Positions 8,299 through 15,833 of a DNA stretch of 33,431 bases are shown piece after piece. The notes under the pieces were generated by a model. The model did not search any database and had not been told where the DNA came from. It saw only the letters and a program-made list of their open reading frames with translations. Every line of letters starts with the position of its first letter. The first letter of the stretch is position 1. The DNA is from Actinomycetes bacterium (lineage in GTDB: Bacteria; Actinomycetota; Actinomycetes; Propionibacteriales; Propionibacteriaceae): NCBI GenBank assembly GCA_023419175.1, contig JAEZYG010000075.1, positions 1-33,431 on the forward strand, in the 5' to 3' direction. A program made the position numbers and the translations under genes.

Positions 8299-9024
8299 TC
8301 AATGAGTCGATGGGAGATCGACCCGTTCAATAAGGGCGATCTTGTTGAGATCATCGTCTGTTCCATGAGTGACGATCACCACCCGTCCTCTTTCCACAGC
8401 AGAAGCTAAGGAGCTTATCGCCTCCCATGCAGACGGAGTCACCAGCAGATAGGTCTGTAGCGATGAACTTTTCAGCGTCATGTCAAGATCGGTTTTCGTC
8501 TTGGCGCCATGCTCATCAACCCAGAGAAGGTCACATGGACGATCTTTCCAATGGTGATCTGGCTGAGCTAAAACATCTGCATAATCAACAGCCCCATCTG
8601 CTAGATCGGCGCACGGCAAAGCGAACGGTGTCAACGATGCTTGAATACGTTGGCATCGGCATTCTCTATCATCGTGGGGACCTGTCAATAAAAGATCTGC
8701 TTTGCCCGGTTCAAGAGCAGATGCCAAAGCGGGTATTGCTCCGTATTGCCATGCCGCCACGACCCAGACCAAACCCACCCAATGTCCTGGACGTTGCTCA
8801 AAAACACAGGTGGCTAGATGGCTTCCCTTATCCACTTCGAGCTCATCGAAAAAGTTGACAGTTTTATCCACCCAATTAGCGAAACTGCGAGCCGATAATT
8901 CAACGCGTTCGTCACGTCCACAGTCATAATAGGTGACCAAGGGAGAAGAAGGATCGCGCTGTACGCGCCTTTCCAACGCACTCACGGGATCGAAAAATTG
9001 TGAACCTGCACGGCTATTCAGCAT
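8299..9024 (-). CDS. TIGR03089 family protein (acyl-adenylase N-terminal-like)
   Basis: The 241-residue product matches TIGR03089, an actinobacterial family that looks like the N-terminal part of AMP-binding enzymes without the catalytic remainder. It keeps VELSARSFANWVDKTVNF, the GLVWVVAAWQYGAIPAL segment and LLLTGP, but there is no P-loop or adenylate-binding motif, and the length is less than half of a complete synthetase. Function is unknown. It is encoded between LCP and manC genes in many actinobacteria, so a link to envelope polymer assembly is a reasonable inference. The ATG at 9024 is preceded by TAGGAT with a 6-nt gap and no ribosome site, which predicts a leaderless mRNA starting this operon. 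Confidence 0.85.
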   Translation of the reverse strand: MLNSRAGSQFFDPVSALERRVQRDPSSPLVTYYDCGRDERVELSARSFANWVDKTVNFFDELEVDKGSHLATCVFEQRPGHWVGLVWVVAAWQYGAIPALASALEPGKADLLLTGPHDDRECRCQRIQASLTPFALPCADLADGAVDYADVLAQPDHHWKDRPCDLLWVDEHGAKTKTDLDMTLKSSSLQTYLLVTPSAWEAISSLASAVERGRVVIVTHGTDDDLNKIALIERVDLPSTH

Positions 9025-9030
9025 TATTCC

Positions 9031-9036
9031 ATCCTA
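9031..9036 (-). promoter_or_regulatory. -10 box TAGGAT for leaderless TIGR03089 gene
   Basis: On the minus strand TAGGAT is followed by six bases (GGAATA) and then the ATG at 9024. No Shine-Dalgarno sequence is present, so transcription probably starts at the A of the ATG. Confidence 0.6.
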
Positions 9037-9054
9037 TTCAATTTCATCATCTAC

Positions 9055-9060
9055 TAAATT
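9055..9060 (+). promoter_or_regulatory. Possible -10 box TAAATT for manC
   Basis: TAAATT is followed by seven bases and then an in-frame GTG at 9068. If this is the promoter, the true manC start is the leaderless GTG and not the ATG at 9062, giving the usual MRYAVIMAGG N-terminus. Confidence 0.42.
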
Positions 9061-9061
9061 G

Positions 9062-10144
9062 ATGATTGTGCGTTATGCAGTAATCATGGCGGGAGGTTCA
9101 GGGACACGTCTGTGGCCTCTATCGCGTCTTGGAGAACCCAAACAACTTTTGACGATCTTCGATCACACCAGCTTGCTTCAGCAGGCGTGGGCGAGAGTGA
9201 ATGCAGCAGTTGATGCTGAGCGGATCATCGTATGCACTTCAGCTTCCTATGCCGATACGGTGCGATCCCAACTTCCCGATCTTCGCGAAGAAAACCTTCT
9301 CGGAGAGCCTGTGGGTCGCGATTCTCTCAATGCGATTGCTTGGTCATTGGCAACGATTGCCCGCCGAGATCCTGAGGCGGTGGTGGCGGTGGTCACTGCC
9401 GATCAGATCATCGAGCCAGTTGAACAATTCGTCTTCTCCTTAGAAGAGGGATACCGTCTTGCCGAGCAGGATTCCAACGCTTTGGTCTGCTTCGGCATCA
9501 TTCCCGATTCTGCTCATACCGGCTACGGCTATTTGGAACGCGGAGACGATATAGACGGCTACCACAACGCTTCATCGATCAAACGTTTCCACGAGAAACC
9601 CACTCAAGAAAAAGCAGAGGAATATCTCGCCTCTGGACAATTCTGGTGGAATGCAGGAATGTTCGTATGGAAAGCATCCACTTTCCTCGACCAGATGCGT
9701 CAACTTATGCCAGATGATTATCACCTCATTGAAAAAATCGTTGACGATCCTTCTCTGTGCTCACAGATCTTCCCCACGTTGACCAAGATCTCTGTCGATT
9801 ACGCCATTATGGAGCCCGTTTCACATGGACGCACTTCAGCCCATCTCTGCGCTGTCGGTTTAGCTGTCACTTGGAAAGATGTGGGAAGTTTGACATCGCT
9901 ATGCGAGATCTATGATCGCGATGACAACGGCAATGCCCTCAGCGGACAAGCCGTCGCCGAGCAATGCTCGTCCTCCCTGATCATCAATACCACCCCCCAC
10001 CAGATGGTGGCATGCCATTCGTTGAATAATACGGCTGTCATCTGCACCGATCAGATCGTGATGGTGATCGATCTCGATCAGGCTCAACAAGTTAAGGGAT
10101 TGGTATCGTCTGTGATCGATCGTTATGGATCTCAGTGGGGTTGA
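9062..10144 (+). CDS. manC: Mannose-1-phosphate guanylyltransferase
   Basis: A 360-residue nucleotidyltransferase that makes GDP-mannose from mannose-1-phosphate and GTP in the cytoplasm. The signature AGGSGTRLWPLSR followed by PKQLL is at residues 9-27. Further landmarks are VVTADQII, KRFHEKP, FWWNAGMFVWKA and SVDYAIMEPV. The length fits the short actinobacterial ManC without a phosphomannose isomerase domain. Together with the HAD phosphomannomutase at the left edge it supplies donor sugar for mannosylated envelope glycans. I give the ATG at 9062; a GTG at 9068, seven bases after TAAATT, is an equally good leaderless start. It diverges from the TIGR03089 gene over 37 bp, and the next gene begins one base after its stop. 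Confidence 0.93.
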   Translation: MIVRYAVIMAGGSGTRLWPLSRLGEPKQLLTIFDHTSLLQQAWARVNAAVDAERIIVCTSASYADTVRSQLPDLREENLLGEPVGRDSLNAIAWSLATIARRDPEAVVAVVTADQIIEPVEQFVFSLEEGYRLAEQDSNALVCFGIIPDSAHTGYGYLERGDDIDGYHNASSIKRFHEKPTQEKAEEYLASGQFWWNAGMFVWKASTFLDQMRQLMPDDYHLIEKIVDDPSLCSQIFPTLTKISVDYAIMEPVSHGRTSAHLCAVGLAVTWKDVGSLTSLCEIYDRDDNGNALSGQAVAEQCSSSLIINTTPHQMVACHSLNNTAVICTDQIVMVIDLDQAQQVKGLVSSVIDRYGSQWG

Positions 10145-10145
10145 T

Positions 10146-10814
10146 ATGGATCGTCACTGCCTTACCGTACAGCTATGGCGCCTTAGCCTCTTTACAGCAA
10201 TTCTGTGTTCTGTCTTTAGCGCTATCACATTTCACCATAGCTATAGCTCTGGCCTCGCCCGTCCAGATATTCCGATGGCTATACCAACTGTGGTGATATG
10301 TGTTCTGGTCTCCTATGCTTTGATCGCAGCCCAATATGCTCTGGTCTTTACCCATGCGGACACTCGACGTATCCGACAGGTCAATATCATCTCTGTGATC
10401 GTGGTTTTAGCTATCTGTGCTGGAGTGATCTTCTGCACGATCATCGATTTTCTTTCAGCGCCGCTGGCGAGCAGAACAATGCATGCAAGCATCTATCTAC
10501 CCATCATCTTTGCGCATGTGATGGGCTGTGGCGCATCTGCCCTGTGCTGCCATCATGCTCTGTCCACTTTAGCCTCTGCCGACGAGACCGATGGCGATGA
10601 ACCATCGTGTGCAGCACTGGTTCATCTAGACGATAACTATTCTGCTAAGGAAACCTCTCCACAGGTGTGGACTGCCGAGCCTACAAGCGGCTGGGCATGG
10701 AAGAGCGCAGATGAGGCAGCTCAAGGTTCACCAGGAGACGATGCTTCATCGTGGGATCCCCACCTGCCCTATGACGGCGATCTTCCAGATGAATCCGAAT
10801 CACATCACTCATAG
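10146..10814 (+). CDS. Four-helix membrane protein with acidic C-terminal tail, function unknown
   Basis: I do not recognise the family. The 222-residue product has hydrophobic segments at about residues 12-29, 45-68, 80-102 and 115-137, then an acidic, Ser- and Asp-rich tail of about 80 residues with several Trp. Tail and N-terminus should both face the cytoplasm if four helices are right. A Cys/His cluster, GCGASALCCHH, ends the last helix. The ATG at 10146 starts one base after the manC stop and has GGGG upstream; an in-frame ATG at 10125 inside manC has no ribosome site. Coupling to manC implies shared expression with GDP-mannose synthesis. A hairpin at 10828-10850 lies 13 bp after the stop. 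Confidence 0.75.
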   Translation: MDRHCLTVQLWRLSLFTAILCSVFSAITFHHSYSSGLARPDIPMAIPTVVICVLVSYALIAAQYALVFTHADTRRIRQVNIISVIVVLAICAGVIFCTIIDFLSAPLASRTMHASIYLPIIFAHVMGCGASALCCHHALSTLASADETDGDEPSCAALVHLDDNYSAKETSPQVWTAEPTSGWAWKSADEAAQGSPGDDASSWDPHLPYDGDLPDESESHHS

Positions 10815-10821
10815 ATGGACA

Positions 10822-10850
10822 CGAAAAACGGTGGGGATATTCCCCACCGT
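10822..10850 (-). terminator. Strong rho-independent terminator (10-bp perfect stem)
   Basis: ACGGTGGGGA, a TAT loop and TCCCCACCGT form a perfect GC-rich hairpin. On the minus strand it is followed by TTTTTC, a proper T tract, 22 bp after the stop of the small gene at 10872-11027. On the plus strand it follows the membrane protein gene but lacks a T tract, so it may also stop that transcript, less efficiently. Confidence 0.87.
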
Positions 10851-10871
10851 AAAGCTCATAGGCCTGATCCG

Positions 10872-11027
10872 CTAACGCGTTGCAGCTTTGAAGATCATAA
10901 TGGCCAAGACAGCTAGGACAGCCACCCCGACAAGAGAACCGCATAAAGCTCCCAAGACTGCTGTCGCAATGCGGAAGATGGCGATGAGAATGAGCACCCA
11001 GAGAACGAATTTAACGATCTCTTTCAT
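10872..11027 (-). CDS. 51-residue hydrophobic membrane protein, unknown
   Basis: A short gene with an exact AGGAGG ribosome site seven bases before its ATG, the best Shine-Dalgarno sequence in the window. The product starts MKEIVKFVLWVLILIAIFR and ends FKAATR. Two hydrophobic stretches (about residues 4-18 and 21-46) are separated by a single Arg; the second is Gly/Ala/Val-rich (VLGALCGSLVGVAVLAVLA). It has basic residues near both ends and could form a hairpin in the membrane. It has no operon partner: a strong terminator follows at once, and the next gene upstream is divergent. The ribosome site, terminator and regular codon use convince me that it is real. Function is unknown; a small stress or envelope peptide, or a toxin-like peptide, are possibilities only. 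Confidence 0.78.
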   Translation of the reverse strand: MKEIVKFVLWVLILIAIFRIATAVLGALCGSLVGVAVLAVLAIMIFKAATR

Positions 11028-11092
11028 CGACTACCTCCTATTACGTACACACATATTCTTACCGATCAGAAAGCTATTTCCATAGAAAAGAG

Positions 11093-11110
11093 CCCTGATC
11101 TATCCCTGAT
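11093..11110. repeat. Direct repeat CCCTGAT x2 with 11-bp period
   Basis: CCCTGAT occurs at 11093-11099 and 11104-11110, one helical turn apart. It lies in the 182-bp gap between two divergent genes, 66-83 bp upstream of the small membrane protein start. It could be a tandem activator site, but two short copies may be chance. Confidence 0.3.
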
Positions 11111-11209
11111 TCCCATATCTACTGTAATGGGATCCCAATCGTCATATATCGCACCGACGATGAATCCATCCACTTCTTCCTTCCCCTGAGCCCATGAGAT
11201 GATAGGGAT

Positions 11210-11929
11210 ATGACGACGCATTTCTTGACCATGGGTGGCGGCGGATTCTCTATGTCTGATAACGGATCTGCTACGGCTTTCGATCGATATCTTGTCGAGC
11301 TCAGCGGTGTGTCCTCTCCCCTGGTCTGTTTCGCCCCGACCGCTTCAGGGGACGATCCTGGATATATTCGTCGTTTCTTGACCGCTTTTGGCGCTCTTGG
11401 TGTGCGCACCATGATATTGACCTTGTGGACTAATGCGGCAGAATCGGTAAAACGCCTTCAAGAGGCAGATATCGTCTATGTCGGAGGAGGTTCGACAGCC
11501 AATCTGCTCGCCTTGTGGAAGACCCATCATGTCGATCAGGCTATCAACCGTATGATCGCCAGCTCTCGCACTCTTGTCCTAGGAGGTCTTTCCGCTGGTG
11601 GAGCATGCTGGTATCAAAGCTGTCTGACCGATTCCTTCGGCGACTACCGTCCATGGCTCCATGGTTTAGGTTTATTGTCTGGCAGTTTTTGTCCACATTA
11701 TGACGGGGAAAAGCAACGTCAATCCATCTATACCAATGCGGTAGCCAACGGTGTTCTTCCTGCGGGATGGGCTCTTGAGGATGGAGCCGCCTTGCATTGG
11801 AAAGATGGAGAATTACTCGAAGGGATCGCAGAACGTCCCTCGGCTCGTGGCTGGCATGTGGAATATTCCTCAGAACCAACGACGGGAGGGGTTATCTCCC
11901 TTCCTGTGAATATGCAACGTCTCGTCTGA
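11210..11929 (+). CDS. Peptidase S51 family protein (dipeptidase E / cyanophycinase-like)
   Basis: A 239-residue protein of the class I glutamine-amidotransferase-like S51 fold. It has the N-terminal FLTMGGGGF strand-loop, VGGGSTANLLALW, and the nucleophile elbow LGGLSAGGACW with Ser128. His163 in CPHYDGE is a candidate catalytic His. S51 enzymes cut N-terminal Asp dipeptides or cyanophycin; the substrate here cannot be read, but the size fits the dipeptidase E side. No signal peptide is present. The ATG at 11210 follows GATGAT with a 6-nt gap (weak -10) and AGGG too close to serve well as a ribosome site. The last 60 bp overlap the convergent PH-domain gene, an unusually long overlap. Confidence 0.86.
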   Translation: MTTHFLTMGGGGFSMSDNGSATAFDRYLVELSGVSSPLVCFAPTASGDDPGYIRRFLTAFGALGVRTMILTLWTNAAESVKRLQEADIVYVGGGSTANLLALWKTHHVDQAINRMIASSRTLVLGGLSAGGACWYQSCLTDSFGDYRPWLHGLGLLSGSFCPHYDGEKQRQSIYTNAVANGVLPAGWALEDGAALHWKDGELLEGIAERPSARGWHVEYSSEPTTGGVISLPVNMQRLV

Positions 11930-12610
11930 GCAGAGAATACGCTTGGTCATATCGTCACCTTCCAAGATTGCGGTCAGATCCACATCTGAATCGTCGGCGC
12001 ACTCTAGGGGGATATCGATCACTTCGGTGCCTATCTCATCTTCTGTAGCGGATGGATCGATCAGCTCGGTGACGTCGTAGGAGCCATCTTTTTCGCATTG
12101 CGAGATCTCATAGGGATCCCAGGAATCTTCATCGGTATCTCTAGGTATATCGGTCTTTGTCACCAAGGTGGTGATCGCTTCGGATAGAGCGCAAATATCA
12201 GGAAGATTGCTGATTGCGATATCGCGTCCGCTTATGCAATGAAGGTGCAAATCCCCCGCCCGACAAAGACGCTGAGCTAGATTCTGGCGATATTCAACCT
12301 GTTCAATGCGGTTGATGGGAACGCTCAGATGGCGGCGTCCCCATAGTCCTTCACTCACATCAAGCGAGTCGTCACTGAGTGTGAGCGCGGTGGTCATTTT
12401 CTTGGAAGCTGGGTAGATAGACAGACAGATAAGTGCAAGCACTCCCAGTGAAGCCACCGCATATTGCCCCCAAGGACGGTATTGCAAAGGGACAATGGCG
12501 ATCCCCACACCGATGAAGATCGAACAGCAGATCGCCACAAGAAGTGGTCCAATTACCACCTTGAGATGGGGACGGATGGTAATGATATCTTCCTCAGTCA
12601 TTTTTCTCAT
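11870..12610 (-). CDS. Bacterial PH-domain membrane protein (bPH2/DUF304 type)
   Basis: A 246-residue protein with two closely spaced membrane helices (about residues 18-41 and 50-67) followed by a bacterial PH domain (about 72-150), recognisable from the pattern LTLSDDSLDVSEGLWGRRH, VPINRIEQVEY, and LHLHCISGRDIAISN. An acidic tail of about 90 residues follows. Such proteins are seen next to birA and acyl-CoA carboxylase genes in actinobacteria; function is unknown. The start ATG at 12610 overlaps the end of birA by 17 bp; an alternative ATG at 12601 would reduce this to 8 bp. Either way it is coupled to birA. Its last 20 codons lie antisense to the end of the S51 gene. The C-terminal tail is the least certain part. 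Confidence 0.82.
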   Translation of the reverse strand: MRKMTEEDIITIRPHLKVVIGPLLVAICCSIFIGVGIAIVPLQYRPWGQYAVASLGVLALICLSIYPASKKMTTALTLSDDSLDVSEGLWGRRHLSVPINRIEQVEYRQNLAQRLCRAGDLHLHCISGRDIAISNLPDICALSEAITTLVTKTDIPRDTDEDSWDPYEISQCEKDGSYDVTELIDPSATEDEIGTEVIDIPLECADDSDVDLTAILEGDDMTKRILCSDETLHIHRKGDNPSRRWF

Positions 12611-13391
12611 GACCCTTGCGAATATGGACGACGTCTCCGGAGGACAAAGCGAGTTTCGAACCAGAAGAATCCACTACGATCAATGCCCCGCAGCGATCTA
12701 TACCGATCGCATCGGCGATGAGGGAATGTTCATCGGGACGATCTTGATCCAAATGCACTGCGACCCGCCGTCCGATGGTGGCACATTCATCTTGGTAGAG
12801 ATCGGTCAGGTCATCTCCCGATTCCCATCTATCGATCAATGAGGCGACCTGTGTCAAGATCTGGGCGCACAGCACCGTTCGATCCACATCTATCTTTTCG
12901 ATGAGCAGGCTAGTCGCGGTGGGAACAGGGAGTTGGTCTGCTGTCATATCGATATTGAGACCCCACCCACAAATGGCAGCTTCCCCTACCCTCTCGCTGA
13001 GTATTCCGCAGACTTTTTTATTCCCGATCAAAACATCATTGGGCCATTTGAGTTCGACACGTCCAGGTGCGTAAGTGGAAAGAACCCTTGTGATCGCCAT
13101 TCCAACGATCAATGAAAGCCATCCCCAATCACGAAAATCCCTTGTGGGATAGATCAATAGTGAGGTTGCCAATGCTGTGCCGCGAGGAGCGATCCACCGT
13201 CTTTCAAATCGTCCTCGTCCGCCTGATTGATAATCGCTGATCTCGACAGACCATCCCGCTGCTCCCGCCTTCGCCGCTTCAGCCATATCCCGATTGGTCG
13301 ATTCCGTCTCATCCAGACAGGTGATCGTCCACCCCCTACCATCAACTAGGGACATCAAGCGAGACAAGTCAACACTGTGAGATCTTTGCAT
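12594..13391 (-). CDS. birA: Biotin--[acetyl-CoA-carboxylase] ligase
   Basis: A 265-residue monofunctional (class I) biotin protein ligase: it activates biotin with ATP and attaches it to the carrier lysine of biotin enzymes, here very likely the AccA protein at 17.1 kb (Lys549). The biotinyl-AMP site reads SGGRGRFERRW (residues 56-66), with KWPND at 115-119 and CGILSE soon after. There is no N-terminal helix-turn-helix, so it should not repress transcription itself. I choose the ATG at 13391, which follows TATTCT with a 7-nt gap; a TTG at 13409 would add six residues but has no promoter or ribosome signal. It diverges from the carboxylase beta gene over 40 bp. Confidence 0.93.
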   Translation of the reverse strand: MQRSHSVDLSRLMSLVDGRGWTITCLDETESTNRDMAEAAKAGAAGWSVEISDYQSGGRGRFERRWIAPRGTALATSLLIYPTRDFRDWGWLSLIVGMAITRVLSTYAPGRVELKWPNDVLIGNKKVCGILSERVGEAAICGWGLNIDMTADQLPVPTATSLLIEKIDVDRTVLCAQILTQVASLIDRWESGDDLTDLYQDECATIGRRVAVHLDQDRPDEHSLIADAIGIDRCGALIVVDSSGSKLALSSGDVVHIRKGHEKND

Positions 13392-13398
13392 ATATTGA

Positions 13399-13404
13399 AG
13401 AATA
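13399..13404 (-). promoter_or_regulatory. -10 box TATTCT for leaderless birA
   Basis: On the minus strand TATTCT is followed by seven bases and the ATG at 13391. No ribosome site is present. Confidence 0.5.
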
Positions 13405-13419
13405 CGCAATGACTTTCAC

Positions 13420-13425
13420 TAATCT
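13420..13425 (+). promoter_or_regulatory. -10 box TAATCT for leaderless carboxylase beta gene
   Basis: TAATCT is followed by six bases (AGATTC) and the ATG at 13432, with no Shine-Dalgarno sequence. It overlaps a perfect 10-bp palindrome AATCTAGATT (13421-13430), which could also bind a regulator. Confidence 0.62.
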
Positions 13426-13431
13426 AGATTC

Positions 13432-15009
13432 ATGGATATCGATCTGGGCACCACCTCAGGAAAACTCGCCGATTTAGGTAACCGTATCGACGAGGCTATC
13501 CACGCTGCGAGCCCTCACAGCGTGGAAAAGCAGCACGCTCGCGGGAAGATGACCGCTCGTGAACGCATTGACGCTTTATTGGATGAGGGAAGCTTCACCG
13601 AGATGGACGAATTCGCTCGCCATCGTTCCACCTCTTTCGGTTTAGAAGCAAAGCGCCCCTACGGGGATGGAGTCATCATCGGTGTGGGCACTATCCATTC
13701 CCGTCCAGTCTGCGTTTTCAGCCAGGATGTCGGAATTTTCGGCGGTTCTCTCGGCGAAGTCTATGGGCAAAAGATCGCCAAGATTATCGATTTTGCCACA
13801 TCTACAGGCTGTCCTCTGATCGGTATCAACGAAGGGGGAGGCGCCCGTATCCAAGAAGGTGTAGATGCTTTAGGAGCCTATGGCGAGATTTTCCAACGCA
13901 ACGTCTTAGCCTCTGGCGTGATTCCCCAGATCTCTCTCATCATGGGACCTGCCGCTGGTGGACATGTCTATTCTCCCGCCCTAACCGATTTCATCGTCAT
14001 GGTCGATCAGACATCACAGATGTTTATCACCGGCCCAGAAGTCATCAAGACGGTGACCGGCGAAGAGGTGTCGATGGAAGATCTAGGTGGTGGACGCACC
14101 CATAATGAAAAAGCGGGTAACGCTCACTATCTCGCCGTAGATGAAGCAGATGCCATCGAATATGTCCGAGAACTGATTACTTATCTTCCGCAAAACAATC
14201 TGGAAGAAGCTCCGATTTATGAATGGGCTGCCGATGCGGATCTGGACTATACCGATCACGATCGCACCCTCGACACCCTTATTCCTGACAATTCCTCTCA
14301 TGCCTATGACATGCGCGATGTAATCCGCACAGTCGTAGATGAAGATGAATTTCTTGAGGTGATGTCCCTCTATGCCCCCAATGTTATCTGCGGTTTCGCT
14401 CGTATTGAGGGACGCTCCATCGGGATTGTGGCGAATCAACCGATGGTCTTGGCAGGCACATTGGATATCAAAGCTTCAGAAAAGGCGGCACGTTTTGTAC
14501 GTACCTGCGATGCTTTCAACGTTCCAATCCTCACCTTCGTCGATGTCCCTGGCTTCCTCCCCGGTGTTGAACAAGAGCATGAGGGTATCATTCGGCGCGG
14601 AGCAAAACTGATCTATGCCTATGCGGAAGCGACCGTCCCTTTGCTGACGGTAATTACGCGCAAAGCCTATGGCGGTGCCTATATCGTCATGGGATCGAAA
14701 CATTTGGGAGCAGATCTCAATCTGGCATGGCCTACTGCTCAGATCGCAGTCATGGGAGCAGAAGGAGCCGTCCAGATTCTCTACCGTAAAGAATTGGCTA
14801 CCTCTTCCGATCGCGAAAAACGCACTACGGAATTGGTTGACCAATACAATCGTTCCTTGTCGAATCCCTATATCGCCGCGGAAAGGGGATATATCGATCA
14901 GGTGATCTATCCCCACGAGACGCGCTCTCAAGTGATCCGTTTCTTGAGAATGCTCAGGACAAAACGCGCAGCTTTACCGCCGAAGAAACATGGGAATATA
15001 CCGCTATGA
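13432..15009 (+). CDS. pccB: Acyl-CoA (propionyl/acetyl-CoA) carboxylase beta chain
   Basis: The 525-residue carboxyltransferase subunit moves CO2 from carboxybiotin to an acyl-CoA. Full-length landmarks are KMTARERIDALLD, INEGGGARIQEG (first oxyanion hole), MGPAAGGHVYSPALTDF, and the second half with DVPGFLPGVEQEHEGIIR and RKAYGGAY. The residue after GGAY, which sets acyl specificity in the Streptomyces enzymes, is Ile418. In Streptomyces an Ile here goes with use of both acetyl- and propionyl-CoA, and Asp with propionyl-CoA only, so this chain may serve fatty-acid synthesis as well as methylmalonyl-CoA formation. It is followed by the epsilon chain with an ATGA overlap. The start at 13432 is supported by the adjacent TAATCT box. 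Confidence 0.95.
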   Translation: MDIDLGTTSGKLADLGNRIDEAIHAASPHSVEKQHARGKMTARERIDALLDEGSFTEMDEFARHRSTSFGLEAKRPYGDGVIIGVGTIHSRPVCVFSQDVGIFGGSLGEVYGQKIAKIIDFATSTGCPLIGINEGGGARIQEGVDALGAYGEIFQRNVLASGVIPQISLIMGPAAGGHVYSPALTDFIVMVDQTSQMFITGPEVIKTVTGEEVSMEDLGGGRTHNEKAGNAHYLAVDEADAIEYVRELITYLPQNNLEEAPIYEWAADADLDYTDHDRTLDTLIPDNSSHAYDMRDVIRTVVDEDEFLEVMSLYAPNVICGFARIEGRSIGIVANQPMVLAGTLDIKASEKAARFVRTCDAFNVPILTFVDVPGFLPGVEQEHEGIIRRGAKLIYAYAEATVPLLTVITRKAYGGAYIVMGSKHLGADLNLAWPTAQIAVMGAEGAVQILYRKELATSSDREKRTTELVDQYNRSLSNPYIAAERGYIDQVIYPHETRSQVIRFLRMLRTKRAALPPKKHGNIPL

Positions 15010-15227
15010 GTACCGATACCGATATTTTTCCGATCGTTACCCGAGGTCACCCTAGCGATGAAGAGTTAGCTGCTTTAACTGCCGTTCTGGCCGCAGTGAT
15101 GGCCGACCATCACCAGGCTTCAACCAATCAGGATCGCCCGATCGCTGGCGGATGGAATTCCTATTGGCGTAGGGTGCGCCAACCTTTCGTCTTTGGCCCT
15201 GAAGCATGGAGAGGATCTTTACGGTGA
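15006..15227 (+). CDS. Acyl-CoA carboxylase epsilon subunit
   Basis: A 73-residue protein with the actinobacterial epsilon-chain pattern: VTRGHPSDEELAALTAVLAA near the N-terminus (helix that docks on the beta chain) and WNSYWRRVRQPF followed by PEAWRGS at the C-terminus. Epsilon subunits hold alpha and beta chains together and raise carboxylase activity in Streptomyces and Mycobacterium. The start overlaps the beta-chain stop as ATGA and the stop overlaps the next gene as GTGA, so all three are translationally coupled. Length fits the family. Confidence 0.92.
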   Translation: MSTDTDIFPIVTRGHPSDEELAALTAVLAAVMADHHQASTNQDRPIAGGWNSYWRRVRQPFVFGPEAWRGSLR

Positions 15228-15829
15228 ATTTAGTCGTCGATATCGCTTCGAAAGGTTCTCGCCCTTCTATCCGTTTGCGTCCGCTTAATTCTCACGACGC
15301 TCCAGCGATTACTGCTCTATGCCAAGATCCCATCATTCAACGCCAGACAACTCTTCCCAGCCCCTATACAGCCCAAGACGGAAAGGACTTCTGTACCTTC
15401 GCTGAACGCGCATGGGAAGAAAAGACCTCTTTTACCTGGGCAATCTGTTGCGATGATAGCTCTCACGATTGGCCGATAGCTGGCTGCATCTCTTTGAAAT
15501 CTCATCACCCACGTAGTTATGAAGTAGGTTTTTGGTTATCCCCATCATGTCGTAACCGCGGCGTGATGAGCGCATCTATCAAAGCCATCTGCCATCTTGC
15601 CTTCACCTCTCCTACCATAGGCGCTGAGGTGATCCATTGGATGTGCGAGGCCGGAGATAATCCCAATATCGCCTCGTGGAAAGTGGCTCATCAATGCGGT
15701 TTTCGCTATGCGGGACTTCTCAAAAAATTCGCATATAACAAGGGAGAACTTCGAGATGTCTGGTTTGCTTCCTTAGTGAAAGGAGATCCTCTCACACCCT
15801 GTCAAGACTGGGAAGAACCGCTGAAATAA
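15224..15829 (+). CDS. GNAT family N-acetyltransferase (RimJ/RimL-like)
   Basis: A 201-residue GNAT-fold acetyltransferase of the RimJ/RimL type, which acetylates protein N-termini or small molecules using acetyl-CoA. It shows the opening IRLRPLNSHDAPAI, the acceptor strand YEVGFWLSP, the acetyl-CoA binding turn CRNRGVMSASI, and the C-terminal NIASWKVAHQCGFRYAG followed by LRDVWFASL. The CoA-binding turn departs from the ideal RGxGxG form (RNRGVM). I choose the GTG at 15224, which overlaps the epsilon stop as GTGA and has GGAGAGGA upstream; an ATG at 15206 would overlap by 22 bp and lacks a ribosome site. The substrate is unknown. Confidence 0.87.
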   Translation: MNLVVDIASKGSRPSIRLRPLNSHDAPAITALCQDPIIQRQTTLPSPYTAQDGKDFCTFAERAWEEKTSFTWAICCDDSSHDWPIAGCISLKSHHPRSYEVGFWLSPSCRNRGVMSASIKAICHLAFTSPTIGAEVIHWMCEAGDNPNIASWKVAHQCGFRYAGLLKKFAYNKGELRDVWFASLVKGDPLTPCQDWEEPLK

Positions 15830-15833
15830 GGAT

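Noticed and set aside
13421..13430. AATCTAGATT palindrome as a BirA operator
   Set aside because: BirA here lacks a DNA-binding domain, and the site bears no resemblance to known biotin operators; it overlaps the -10 box and may be chance.
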